From Ganoderma boninense (lineage: Eukaryota; Basidiomycota; Agaricomycetes; Polyporales; Polyporaceae), in NCBI GenBank assembly GCA_002900995.3, contig CM035305.1, positions 3,208,467 through 3,272,466 on the forward strand: a stretch of 64,000 bases of DNA. Direction: 5' to 3'. Made by a program: the position numbers and the translations under genes. The notes beneath the pieces were generated by a model. It was not told where the DNA came from. It worked only from the letters and a program-made list of their open reading frames with translations, and made no database searches. This document shows, one piece after another, positions 10,844 to 20,059 of the stretch (within the stretch, counting starts at the first letter, position 1; each line of letters begins with the position of its first letter).

Positions 10844-11368
10844 TAAGGCTGAACATAGGTCCAGGTTTCATGCAGTTCAACCTGGCTTGAACCTAGATAT
10901 TTACCTATAGGTTGTGATCTGTAGGTTACAGGTACTTGTGCTATGAATCAGCCACAAATCTGAATCAGGCATCTTGAAAAAAGTGACCTAGATCCGTAGG
11001 TTTGGGTATGGGTCACTTGTAGGTTGATTCACACTTCAACAAGCAAAAATAGTATAAATTGAAGGCTTTAGTTAATAAATTATCCTTGTATAGCTTAATA
11101 CTGCATATATAAGCATATTTCTAGCATAAAAAAGACTACTAACACTCAATGATAGACCAAAATCTTTAACAGTAGCTGAGAAAATACTATATTTAGTATT
11201 CAAATCAAATCAATGATTTGACCTATAACTTATAGGTTTGCTACCTGTAGGTTGTAGGTGAAAAGTTGATTTGATTCATACAGATCCCAATCAAGCTTTT
11301 GAAAGTGGCCAAACCTGCAGGTACAGATCCCAATCAACCATAGGTTGACCTACATTCAGCCTTATCCA
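10844..11368. mobile_element. 525-base non-autonomous DNA element (MITE) in the transposase
   Basis: AT-rich, non-coding sequence that splits the transposase exon. Its ends form an imperfect inverted repeat: taaggctgaacataggtc on the left matches taaggctgaatgtaggtc on the opposite strand at the right, the right end having four extra bases. Short aggtt/aacct motifs recur near both ends, like the subterminal binding sites of hAT elements. Flanking gggcaaa copies of 7 bases (8 with one mismatch) fit an 8-base hAT-type duplication. It has no coding capacity. Confidence 0.75.
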
Positions 11369-14181
11369 GGGCAAAACTCCGTGGTCCGACATCTACAGCT
11401 GTGACAGAGCTCCTGAAAATCAAAGATGTGAGTATTTGCTTTCATATCCCTCTGTGTATCATTTTTAATGTTCAAATAGCTTGCAAACCTTCTCGGACTG
11501 TCCTTTACGAACACGCGCGAGCTGAATATCATCATGGACGACAGCCTCTCATCTGGGCGCCCGCGCTTCATCCGATGCGAAGTCAAGGTCGCGGGCGAAG
11601 TATTCGAAGTCTTCTATTGCGATATCATACAATGTATCTGCACGTTGTATGGCGACCCCGAGTTTGCCGGAATTCTAGTGTTCTCGCCTGAACGTCACTA
11701 CGCCGACCCTGACCACATCATGCACATGTACTTTGATATGCATACCGGGCGATGGTGGTGGGACACGCAGGTGTGTATCTTCTCCCTGTTCCTTACTTCT
11801 GCATGCTGACGCTTTTAGCGCAGGTCGAGCTCGAGAGGCGCAAACCTGGTGCAACAATTATTCCTATCATTATTTCCTCCGACAAGACTCAGTTGACCCT
11901 CTTCGGAAGCAAGATGGCCTACCCTACCCTGTCTATATGACGATCGGCAATCTTCTGAAGGATGTTCGCCGCAAGCTCTCTCGCCATGGACAGATTCTGC
12001 TGATGTACCTGCCCACATCAAAGCTCAAGCACATCACGAACAAGGCTGCGCGCCGACGTGTCTCTGCAAATCTCTTCCACACATGTCTCTCCACCATCGT
12101 TAAACCACTTGCCAAGGCCAGCGTATACGGTATCAAGGTTACAAGTGGCAACAGTGTTGTCCATCACGGCCATCCAATCTTCACGATGTACATAGGTGAC
12201 TACCTGGAGCAACTCCTTGTCACTTGCTGCAAGACCGGGACTTGCCCCAAGTGCAACATCTCTCCGGATGAGCTCAGCGACAACACACAGGCTGATCGCA
12301 CACTCCGTGACCTTCCACGAGTGTTGACTGCCCTAACCGAGGCTAGTAGCACACCCGCTGTGTTCACACGGGCCTGTCAAGAGGCCGGAATCAAGCCTGT
12401 TCCTCGCCCCTTCTGGCAGGGTCTTCCATTCGTCAACATCTTTTGATCTATCACCCCCGACATACTCCATCAGCTCCATCAAGGAGTGATCAAGCACGTT
12501 CTGAGTTGGCTGAAGGCAGCCTTCGGCGCTGAAGAGCTTGATGCACGGTGTCGCCGGCTTCCCCCCAACCATCAACTCCGGCTCTTCTTGAAGGGAATCA
12601 CTTCCCTTCAACGTGTTACCGGGAAGGAACATGCTCACATATGCCATTTCCTGCTCAGCCTTGTCGTCGGCCTTCCCCTCCACGGTGGTTTCTCCCCTGC
12701 CCATCTTGTCCGTGCTGTGCACTCCATCCTCGATTTTCTATATATTGCACAATTCCCCGCTCACACATCTGAGACCTTAGTCCAACTTCGAACTACGCTG
12801 GAGACTTTTCACGCAAATAAGGCCATTTTCGTCGATCTGGGTTTCCGTGAACACTTCCACTTTCCGAAACTTCACTCCCTTGACCACTACATCACTTTGA
12901 TCAAGCTCTTCAGAACCACAGACAACTATGACACACAGCACACAGAGCGACTCCACATCGACTTCACGAAGGACGCCTATCGAGCATCTAACCGGAAAGA
13001 CGAATACCTGCAAATGACCGTGTGGCTAGAGTGCCGTGAGAAGGTTCTATGCCATGATGTGTACATCCAATGGTGCCTGAGTTGGTTTATCACCGGAGGG
13101 TCAGACAGCTCAGATCTCCCCTCAAGCACTGCGGCATCGCCCCCCCACAATCATGGTCGCATCCCCCCAGGCCTCCGACCGCCTCCTCCCCTCTCGCTCC
13201 TAATCCTGCTGTTCCAGCAACCGGACCTACACTCACCCGAATGAAGCTCGCAAAATGGCCTACCGTGAAGGTGCTGACGTTTCCGGCTGCTGTCCAGGCC
13301 TACGGTGCGACCTTTTTCCGCGACGCCCTTGCACGTTTCATTGTCAAATATCGCAACCCATATCTTCTTCCCCATCAACTCGAATGTGAAGCCTGTGATT
13401 TTGTTTTTCATTTCAGCTGTGTTCCTGTATTCCATCGCATCGAGTTCATGCTTGAAGATGTGCAGCATCTTGGCATTATGCAATCAATGCATGATGTTGT
13501 CCACGCACAGCCAGGGCGGAAGGACCGTCTGGGAAGACCAGTTCCTCCGCGGTTTGACACCGTGGTGGTGAACGAAGGAACAGGAGGTGCAATGGGTGTG
13601 CAAGGTGCGGAATCCAGGCTCCTCAGTCGTGTGATGCAGTACTTAATTTTCTCGTGCTTATCTAGGTTACCGCGTTGGCCGTGTTCGTCTTATCTTCAAG
13701 CTGCCTTCAAGTGCCCATGAGAACCACATGCCGAGTGTTGTCCTTCCTGGGCATCTCGCATATGTTGAATGGTACACAGTGTTTACGCAGCCGGACCCTG
13801 TCCACAAGATGTATAAGGTTTCTCGCTGTCTCAACGCTCAAGGTGAGTGGCTTGCGGAGGTTATTGAGGTTCGGAACATTCGTCGTAGTTGTCACTTGCT
13901 TCTTGTGTTTGGAAATATTGCTGCTCGAGACTTGACTAGTAGTAGTGTACTTGATAGCTGTAAAGATTACTGGGTGAACCCTTTTAGTGACCAGCATATA
14001 TACATGATGCTATTCTAATCAATATAAAATGCTGTCTATGACTGCTCAATACTTCTTGTTTGATCCATTTCTTGTTAGAGTCCTCCAATAAACTGGAATC
14101 TAGTGTAGAATGTAGTAATGGATTCAGATTACTGCCATTACTTGTATTATATAGTCAAAAACAAACAGTTGCATCTATTGT

Positions 14182-14210
14182 TAGTAATTGCTAGGGGGGG
14201 TTTTTCCTGA
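14182..14210 (-). repeat. Right terminal inverted repeat of the Plavaka element
   Basis: Exact reverse complement of 5996-6024; the plus strand reads tagtaattgctaggggggg and then tttttcctga. Host sequence starts at 14211. Confidence 0.9.
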
Positions 14211-14535
14211 TGTGGTGAGCAGGAGCGTAAGCAATGAGACTGCGACGCATCTCACCTGTGGGCAGCGCGTGGGGGTGAGGGGAGAGTGCGTCTCCATTCT
14301 CAACCCGCTGCCCACATATGCTCGTGCATTCAGGGGTTCCCGGTTCGCTGAGTAGTGAGGAGTCCGCGCTCGGAGCGGGGCGTCCTGGAGCGAGGAGGGC
14401 GGCGCGGCTGCGTATGCTCGGCACTGAGAGCGCGCGTTGGTCAGTCTCTGCACGCGCTGAGAGATTCGACTCCCGAAAACTTTCATTTTAGGTCGATTAA
14501 ATGCTCAACGTGCGAGGAGAAAAAACAAAAGTATC
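14211..14535. other. Spacer between Plavaka element and tRNA-Leu
   Basis: No gene seen. The last part (14518-14530) is an A-rich stretch that on the minus strand reads as the T-rich RNA polymerase III terminator of the neighbouring tRNA gene. Confidence 0.5.
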
Positions 14536-14615
14536 TGACGAGAGTGGGATTCGAACCCACGCCCTTTCGGACCAGATCCTTAGTCTGGCGCCTTAGACCG
14601 CTCGGCCATCTCGCC
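14536..14615 (-). tRNA. trnL-AAG: tRNA-Leu (anticodon AAG)
   Basis: The minus strand folds as a class II tRNA. The acceptor stem is GGCGAGA/TCTCGTC with one G-U pair, the D-arm starts GCCGAGC, and the anticodon stem CCAGA/TCTGG closes the loop CTAAGGA, giving anticodon AAG. A variable arm follows, then the T-arm GTGGG-TTCGAAT-CCCAC and discriminator A, as expected for leucine. There is no intron. The T-rich run gtatctga/ttttgttttt just 3' is a polymerase III terminator. An identical copy lies at 19014-19093 in the other orientation. Confidence 0.95.
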
Positions 14616-14770
14616 TTGTGACCGAGGTCGTACAGTACATCTAAATCATCATGGGCCATCGGGAGAACGGCGGTGGACGCGACGCGAAGCCGTCGCTGTC
14701 TGCTCCATTCCTTGTCTTCGTGCTGCACGGCAGACATCGTCGTCGCTCAACTCCTCCTTCCATCCCTCTG

Positions 14771-15550
14771 ATGAGCAACTCCAACCAATACGGTGACCTC
14801 GCAACCCAACTTCTCACCGAGTCCCGCCGGTCCACAGCCACAAATACTCTACTCAAATACAACGATGTCCTCGTTCGCTCCATCATCCGCGAGCAGCGCG
14901 ATCTCGAAGCCGCCATCGAGTCTGCCCTTACGCGCTCCGCCGCCCTCGATCCGGATGACCCGGATGCAGACCCGGATGCGACGTTAGGTGACGGGCCCCG
15001 CAACGAGAAGGGCGAGCACGCACACATGCCCACCGTCCTGCTCTACCAAACCGCGATCCTGCGTAACAAGCGCTGCCTCCTCGCGTACCACCACCACAGG
15101 ATCGAGTTCCTAAAGGACCTTTACTGGTCCGTCGGCGGTGCGCTCCCCCTTCTTCTCTCCCTGCCCCCCGCTCAGCCCGGCGCGGACGTGAATGTGGGGC
15201 CGCAGGGTGGGACCGCGTCGTCTGCACCTCAGGACATCCGCTCGAAGCTGTCTCCACACGAGGTCGACTTCCTACGCTCATACGCCGCATCGCTTCTTAC
15301 GCTGCGGACGGAGGCGTTCTCCTCCGCTTCGGCCCCAGGAACTGGGCATCGATTGACGGAGGACGTGGACCTACTCGCACCGATCTCCCATCCGCCGAAA
15401 GATTTACAGGTGCATGTTCGCGTCATTAGGGACTGTGGGATCGTCCATACAGAGCTCGGGGCGATTGATTTCAAGCGAGGACATCGCTTTTTGGTACGGC
15501 GGTCCGATATAGAGCACCTCATTGTCCAGGGATATTTGGAAGAATCTTGA
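14771..15550 (+). CDS. PSF1: GINS complex subunit Psf1
   Basis: A single-exon gene of 259 residues. The start at 14771 gives MSNSNQYGDLATQLLTESRR, the usual Psf1 N-terminus; an in-frame ATG at 14651 would add 40 residues without family resemblance. Typical motifs are LVRSIIREQRDLEAAIESAL, RNKRCLLAYHHHRIEFLKDL, LSPHEVDFLRSYAA and LTEDVDLLAPI. The C-terminal B domain reads HVRVIRDCGIVHTELGAIDF and FLVRRSDIEHLIVQGYL. Psf1 is one of four GINS subunits that join Cdc45 and Mcm2-7 as the replicative CMG helicase in the nucleus. An acidic insertion (DPDDPDADPDATLGDG) and a glycine/alanine-rich insertion make it longer than the roughly 200-residue family norm. It is convergent with the LysM gene. Confidence 0.93.
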   Translation: MSNSNQYGDLATQLLTESRRSTATNTLLKYNDVLVRSIIREQRDLEAAIESALTRSAALDPDDPDADPDATLGDGPRNEKGEHAHMPTVLLYQTAILRNKRCLLAYHHHRIEFLKDLYWSVGGALPLLLSLPPAQPGADVNVGPQGGTASSAPQDIRSKLSPHEVDFLRSYAASLLTLRTEAFSSASAPGTGHRLTEDVDLLAPISHPPKDLQVHVRVIRDCGIVHTELGAIDFKRGHRFLVRRSDIEHLIVQGYLEES

Positions 15551-15951
15551 CTTTAAAATGGACTTGAGCAGAGAAAGGTGTACTGTCTACTATTTTCACT
15601 TTGTTATCTTCTGACGTCAAGAGTTTGTACCAATTTGCACGTATATCATCGCATTAACAGGTTCATCTGACCAGGGGCACACCGGGCCCAACCATCTATA
15701 ACATTGGGTATGACATGCACAACCAACAGATAGTCCGACTGAACTATCTACGTAGGTAAAGGACAATCGTGCGCGGAAACGGACAAATGCACATCTTCGT
15801 GCGGGTATGGGGGAGGGGGAAACCGACAAATCGAAAACAAATGTGTGGGGTAATAAACGCTAGCTGTCACCACGCAAGGGGAGAATGTAGGTATCAGCCA
15901 ATGAGCGAAACCATGCACCAGACTGCACTGCAATCAACTACTTGAAATCAT
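15551..15951. other. Convergent 3' intergenic region
   Basis: The 3' flanks of Psf1 (plus) and the LysM protein (minus) meet here. No coding potential or repeat was recognised. Confidence 0.5.
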
Positions 15952-16672
15952 TTAAAGCTCGTCGCACCAAGGAAGCTCCGTCTCTGTGGTGGCAGGGGCC
16001 TGGCTGCTGGCGGTAGGGATCGAGAGACCAGACGGAGGGACTGGGGCAAGAGCCGAGTTCGCGACGCAAATGACCTGTCCGAGAAAGAAAACGCCACGAG
16101 ATAAAGGTCAGATAAAATGTTACGTAGATCGGTGCACGATCGGACGCCAACGTATCAACGAACCTCGCCAATGTACATGTTGTCGCAAGCAGAGTTGAGC
16201 TGGGGGTTGTTGTTGTAAAGAATGGTGGCATTGAGACCATAGGTGTTGTAGAGATCGTCGCATGTGTCGTTGGCCTCGACAACATGGGTGTTCGTGCAGT
16301 CCTCGTCCTGCGTGCCCAGACAGAGATTCTGGCCAACCTCAAGGTTGTCGCATAGGTCGTCAACACTAGGGTTCACAGCAGCGAGCTGGTAGCTAGATGA
16401 CGATCAAGGTGACGATGTCAATATTGACGGAAGGCGGGAATGAAATCATGACGCACGTCGAGACATTGTTGGCAGCAGAGATGGTATCGCACCAGTCCCC
16501 CTCCTTGACGGTGTACGTACGAGTGCACGACGCCGCGAAAGCAGCTAAGACGGGCGGGGTGAGTCAGTTCCCTAACACTGGAAAATGGGGCAAAGGTGAG
16601 GGGAAAGCGGAAATACGCACTGGCAAGGAAGGGAGCAGCAACGAGCGCAGCGACGACAGAGCGGGAGAACAT
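15952..16672 (-). CDS. Secreted protein with two LysM domains
   Basis: Four exons read cleanly (16672-16621, 16544-16457, 16392-16164, 16074-15952) and give 163 residues. A signal peptide (MFSRSVVAALVAAPFLATAF) is followed by LysM 1 (CTRTYTVKEGDWCDTISAAN ... VNPSVDDLCDNLEVGQNLCL) and LysM 2 (CTNTHVVEANDTCDDLYNTY ... NNPQLNSACDNMYIGEVICV). A short proline/serine-rich tail ending WCDEL follows. There is no membrane segment or catalytic domain. LysM modules bind chitin and related glycans; small secreted LysM proteins of fungi can shield their own cell wall or hide chitin fragments from hosts. Whether this one has such a role or a role in the fungal wall is not shown by the sequence. The paired cysteines of both domains suggest disulfide stabilisation. 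Confidence 0.9.
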
Positions 16673-17608
16673 GGCTTTAGAAAGCGAAGTAACGAGTGTG
16701 GTTGCTCGGAATGCAGTAAGGACGGACTGGGCCGCTGGTGTCGTCGAGGACGTCGAAGGGACTGCTGTGTCACAGTGTGTGGTGGGAGGAAGATGAGCGA
16801 GAAAGCTCCCGAAGAGCGTCCACATTTGAGACGGGCGCCTCCAAGGTACGGCTTGGCACTGGCACCAGCCTGCAGGCTGCAGGCAACGATCCAAGTCGGT
16901 CTCGGCATGGCTTGGTTGCAACCCACCGACATCGCCTTGGCGACGCTAGATGCGCACGCATGGGCCCGCTAACGGCGGGAAGGAGCGGATCCTGCCGCCT
17001 GTGCACTCTGCAGATGCGCGGACCAGCGGTCGGCGTCCGCTGCTGTGAGCCATGCCAAGTCTGCTGAAAATTTTGTTCCAAGCATCGTGGTGTCTCGTCT
17101 GAATGAACGTTCAAACCTCCTGGGCGATGCTGCAGACGGGTGATGCAGAGGAGATAGATTCGAAAGATGACCACCTTCCGCTGGGTTCCGCTGTCCAAGG
17201 CCGTTATGCATATGAACGCATAACCACCCCCGTCTCAACGGCAACCCATTATCCAGCCAATCAGACTGCAACGATCCACATGACGCCATGGTGCCTGACA
17301 CAAGATCTGATCTGCCAGACTCCTCAACGCTGAACGGCTTGTGCCCTCCTGGAGAAGTCAACCTCAAGGCCGTCCAAAACAAATATAGTCGAATCTTCAA
17401 GAATAAAGCACGTAGAAAGCCTCAAGCTAGTGAACAAGTCTTGTAATGTTGAAACTCTGCTTCCGGACCATTCTCGTTGTCGGCGCTGCATTGGAGACGC
17501 CCGGAATCCGAATCCGCGGGGTTTCACGTCATAGCCGCGCAGTTCTCAACTTACTCAACGCCAACCCTTTCGCGTGAGGCACATCAACGAGCCAGCCTTC
17601 CAAGTGCC
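16673..17608. promoter_or_regulatory. Divergent intergenic region, LysM gene / NUBPL gene
   Basis: About 0.9 kb upstream of both genes. Several short open frames overlap on both strands but none resembles a protein or has supporting splice structure. No repeat was seen. Confidence 0.4.
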
Positions 17609-18901
17609 ATGTCATTTCTGTATGAGAGCCTTCCAGCATACCGAATCACCCTGAAACGATGCTTCTCGTCGTCAGCTTTTGTGAGGCATGAAAATCCGTT
17701 GGTGCGTGCCCTTGTCTCCTCCGCCTGCTACGCTCTGACCTGCGTAGGGCATTCCAAGACGACCTGGGCCGCCGCCGCAGATGCCGCGTAGGGGCGGCCC
17801 AGTTCAGAAGCGGTCATTACCCCATGTCAAGAAGGTTCTCGCCGTAGCCAGTGGCAAGGGAGGTGTTGGCAAGAGTACCGTTGCTGGTGAGCACGCACCA
17901 TGTTTTTGACGCGCAAGCGTGAGCTTACCATCTGTGGTGACGTCCAGTCAACCTTGCCTTCTCGCTTGCCTTGAATTCGGAACACGCACCACGACCAAGG
18001 CCGCGCGTCGGCGTACTCGACTTGGATATCTTCGGGCCGTCCATACCAAAACTCATGGCCCTTGAGAAGGCGGATGAGCCTGGGCTTACCAAAGGTCGGC
18101 ACTCCATTATTCCGCAGGATTACTTCCCAACTTACGAAGTTGTCAGCTGGGGCCATCATGCCGATTGTAAACCACGGTCTTCCGTGCATGTCCATGGGAT
18201 TCCTGTTGCCCAAGGCACCAGGAACAGATTCATCAGCAGACACCGCTGTGGTATGGCGGGGGCTCATGGTGCAGAAGGCCGTCCAGCAGCTTCTATTTGA
18301 CGTAGATTGGCGCGACCCAGTAAGCGGGGCTGAGCTCGACGCCCTCGTCATAGACATGCCCCCGGGAACTGGTGATGTTCCACTAACATTGGGCCAGCTT
18401 GTCAATGTTGATGGTGAGCCTTTAGTTGACGGTTCGATCCGGCGATCACAATGCGAGCATAATACTAACTTTGCTTAGGTGCTGTGATCGTATCGACACC
18501 CCAGGATGTCGCTTTGACAGACGTCCGAAAAGGTGTATCTATGTTCCAGAAAATATCTGTACCGGTACGTGGCTGGGATCTTTGTGTGGAGTGAACTTAA
18601 CATGTTTCAGATTATCGGTCTACTGTTGAACGAATCACACTTCATCTGTTCTGCATGTTCAACATTGCACGAGCTCTTTGGATCCCCTGCGTCGTTCCGG
18701 GCTACGGCTCACCGTTACGGTGTGGACGTACTTGGCGAGCTTCCTCTCGTCCCCGGGGTCAGTCGGGGCGGAGATCATGGGATTCCATATGCGCTATACA
18801 GCCCAGAAAACAACAATGGGGTCGCAGATCTTGGAGGCAAGGAGTGGAAAGAAACGATGGCAGATGTCGCATCGACAGTTTGGAAATTCTTGTCGAAATG
18901 A
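17609..18901 (+). CDS. IND1: Mitochondrial Fe-S scaffold P-loop ATPase Ind1/NUBPL
   Basis: The start at 17609 gives [20 protein letters not shown], a basic, acid-poor mitochondrial targeting sequence. After an intron the protein has the deviant Walker A motif [12 protein letters not shown], then [32 protein letters not shown], and the Mrp/NBP35 signature [40 protein letters not shown] and the Fe-S binding CXXC in [14 protein letters not shown] follow, then [15 protein letters not shown]. At least five introns are needed; the segment GLTK to [11 protein letters not shown] is joined across one of them. NUBPL/Ind1 inserts Fe-S clusters during assembly of respiratory complex I in the matrix. The residues needed for nucleotide and cluster binding are all present. 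The gene ends about 110 bases before a tRNA-Leu. Confidence 0.93.
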
Positions 18902-19013
18902 GCCTCTATAGTATGTTCTGTTACACATGGGAACACGCAGTTTCAAGTGCAATAGTTGCGGACTTACAAAGACCATAGCGAATCAAGGTGACATTTAGTT
19001 GGCATGATAACAA

Positions 19014-19093
19014 GGCGAGATGGCCGAGCGGTCTAAGGCGCCAGACTAAGGATCTGGTCCGAAAGGGCGTGGGTTCGAATCCCACTCTCGTCA
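19014..19093 (+). tRNA. trnL-AAG: tRNA-Leu (anticodon AAG), second copy
   Basis: All 80 bases are identical to the gene at 14536-14615 but in the opposite orientation. The 3' flank agatacttttgttttt, with the polymerase III terminator, is also shared, and so are a few bases of 5' flank (acaa). Further out the flanks diverge, so the duplicated unit is little longer than the gene. Confidence 0.95.
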
Positions 19094-19178
19094 GATACTT
19101 TTGTTTTTGTATCAGACGTTGAAGCGGCACTAAGTACGCCGAGAAATGCTCCGCAATTGCCACTATTAAGTAGCATTA

Positions 19179-19860
19179 CTATTCCTGTACCGGTTTTGCA
19201 AAACCCACCACCAATTGGGCCGTTTCTCGCGCGTTATTGCCCAGAATCGGGCGCTTTTAGGCTCATTCGATAGGTGCTTGTGAGGTCGTTCCTAGCCCCA
19301 GCTATCCAAAAAATTCAATGGCGGGAGGGGGGATCCACGAAGTGTGCCTGGATTTTGCGTACAGCAGACCAGCTTTGCAAAATTCGTCACGCCGGGGTCA
19401 CATCGGCACAATTGATGGCTGCCCTGCTGTTGCCCTCGAGCCTCAGCCGGATCAGCTAAGCGCCAGTCAGCGGAGATTAAAACCATCACTGTAAAGTCAC
19501 GCTCGAGGGTGGCTGGTTTTGCACAACTGCAACCTCTACCCTCCCATCCACCATGCGAAAAATCGGGCTGACTCCATAGCCAGTAAAGCGAGTTAAACTC
19601 ACTTTCAGAAAAAATTGTGAGCGTCCGTGCCCTCGTTCTATGTAGATCTCAATTAGCGCCGGCTGGTCGAGAGGTGTAACTAGATATTTTACGCTCTCCG
19701 AACACCTCACTCCACTCGAATATTTTAAAACGTACATCAACATGTTTTAAGGATTGGTAGGTATCAGACATTGAAGCCACAATATTAAAACTGGAGGGGA
19801 AGAGCGAGAACTGGGGGTTTTGCAAAATCTGAGGATTTTGCAAAACCGGTACAGGAATAG
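19179..19860. mobile_element. Tc1/mariner-like non-autonomous element (682 bases)
   Basis: The ends are inverted repeats starting ctattcctgtaccggttttg and continuing caaaa (25 bases). A TA dinucleotide flanks each end (19177-19178 and 19861-19862), the target duplication of Tc1/mariner elements. The inside has no convincing ORF. The palindrome ttttgcaaaa and near copies recur near the ends and inside (about 19193, 19372, 19512, 19818 and 19836). It is most likely a MITE mobilised by a transposase elsewhere in the genome. Confidence 0.8.
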
Positions 19861-20059
19861 TACGAGATTTTGAGCAAGACAGCCGCCATCCATGCAACTT
19901 TCCCCACGATCGGACGTTAGTTCGAGTCCCAGTCTGTCCGTTCTTGTTCTTTAGGTCTTCACGAAGGCCATCCCACACTGCACATTTGGACCTCAACAAT
20001 GCGTAGCAGCCCTGCCATTAAACTTGCGACGCATATCATGTATTATATAGTAAAGTCCA

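Larger units (their letters stand above)
10095..14018 (+). pseudogene. Plavaka transposase, interrupted
   Basis: The N-terminus has a C2H2-type finger (CPHCNKAFSTQGYFHHLRQTH), a long acidic linker and the conserved PFQSRIDWEIARWA block. The coding sequence is then split by a 525-base insertion (10844-11368) and resumes at 11372 with KLRGPTSTAVTELL. The RNase-H-like core follows: GDPEFAGILVFSPERHYADP, MYFDMHTGRWWWDTQ, IIISSDKTQLTLFGSKMAYP, then RRRVSANLFHTCLS and GDYLEQLLVTCCKTGTCPKC. A TGA at 12444-12446 interrupts [18 protein letters not shown], where arginine would be expected. The C-terminal half ([28 protein letters not shown]) is well kept and ends with VNPFSDQHIYMMLF. The TGA and the insertion make this copy unable to encode a full transposase. 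Confidence 0.85.
5996..14210. mobile_element. Plavaka DNA transposon, 8.2 kb, with intact terminal inverted repeats
   Basis: The element is bounded by perfect 29-base inverted repeats (5996-6024 and 14182-14210). Inside are a Plavaka transposase on the plus strand and a DUF6532-like gene on the minus strand, transcribed divergently. Plavaka elements are a fungal group within the broader CMC/EnSpm-like transposons and are very numerous in Agaricomycetes. No direct target duplication is evident in the flanks (gcatgctgca on the left, tgtggtgagc on the right). Both ends are preserved perfectly, whereas the transposase is broken by a nested element and a stop, so the copy may be mobilised only in trans. 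Confidence 0.85.

Noticed and set aside
19905..19945. Box-B-like gttcgagtccc near a cggac/gtccg pair, possible tRNA or tRNA-derived SINE
   Set aside because: The T-stem does not pair around the loop, and no acceptor, D or anticodon arm can be placed upstream; the mariner-like element ends 45 bases before it.
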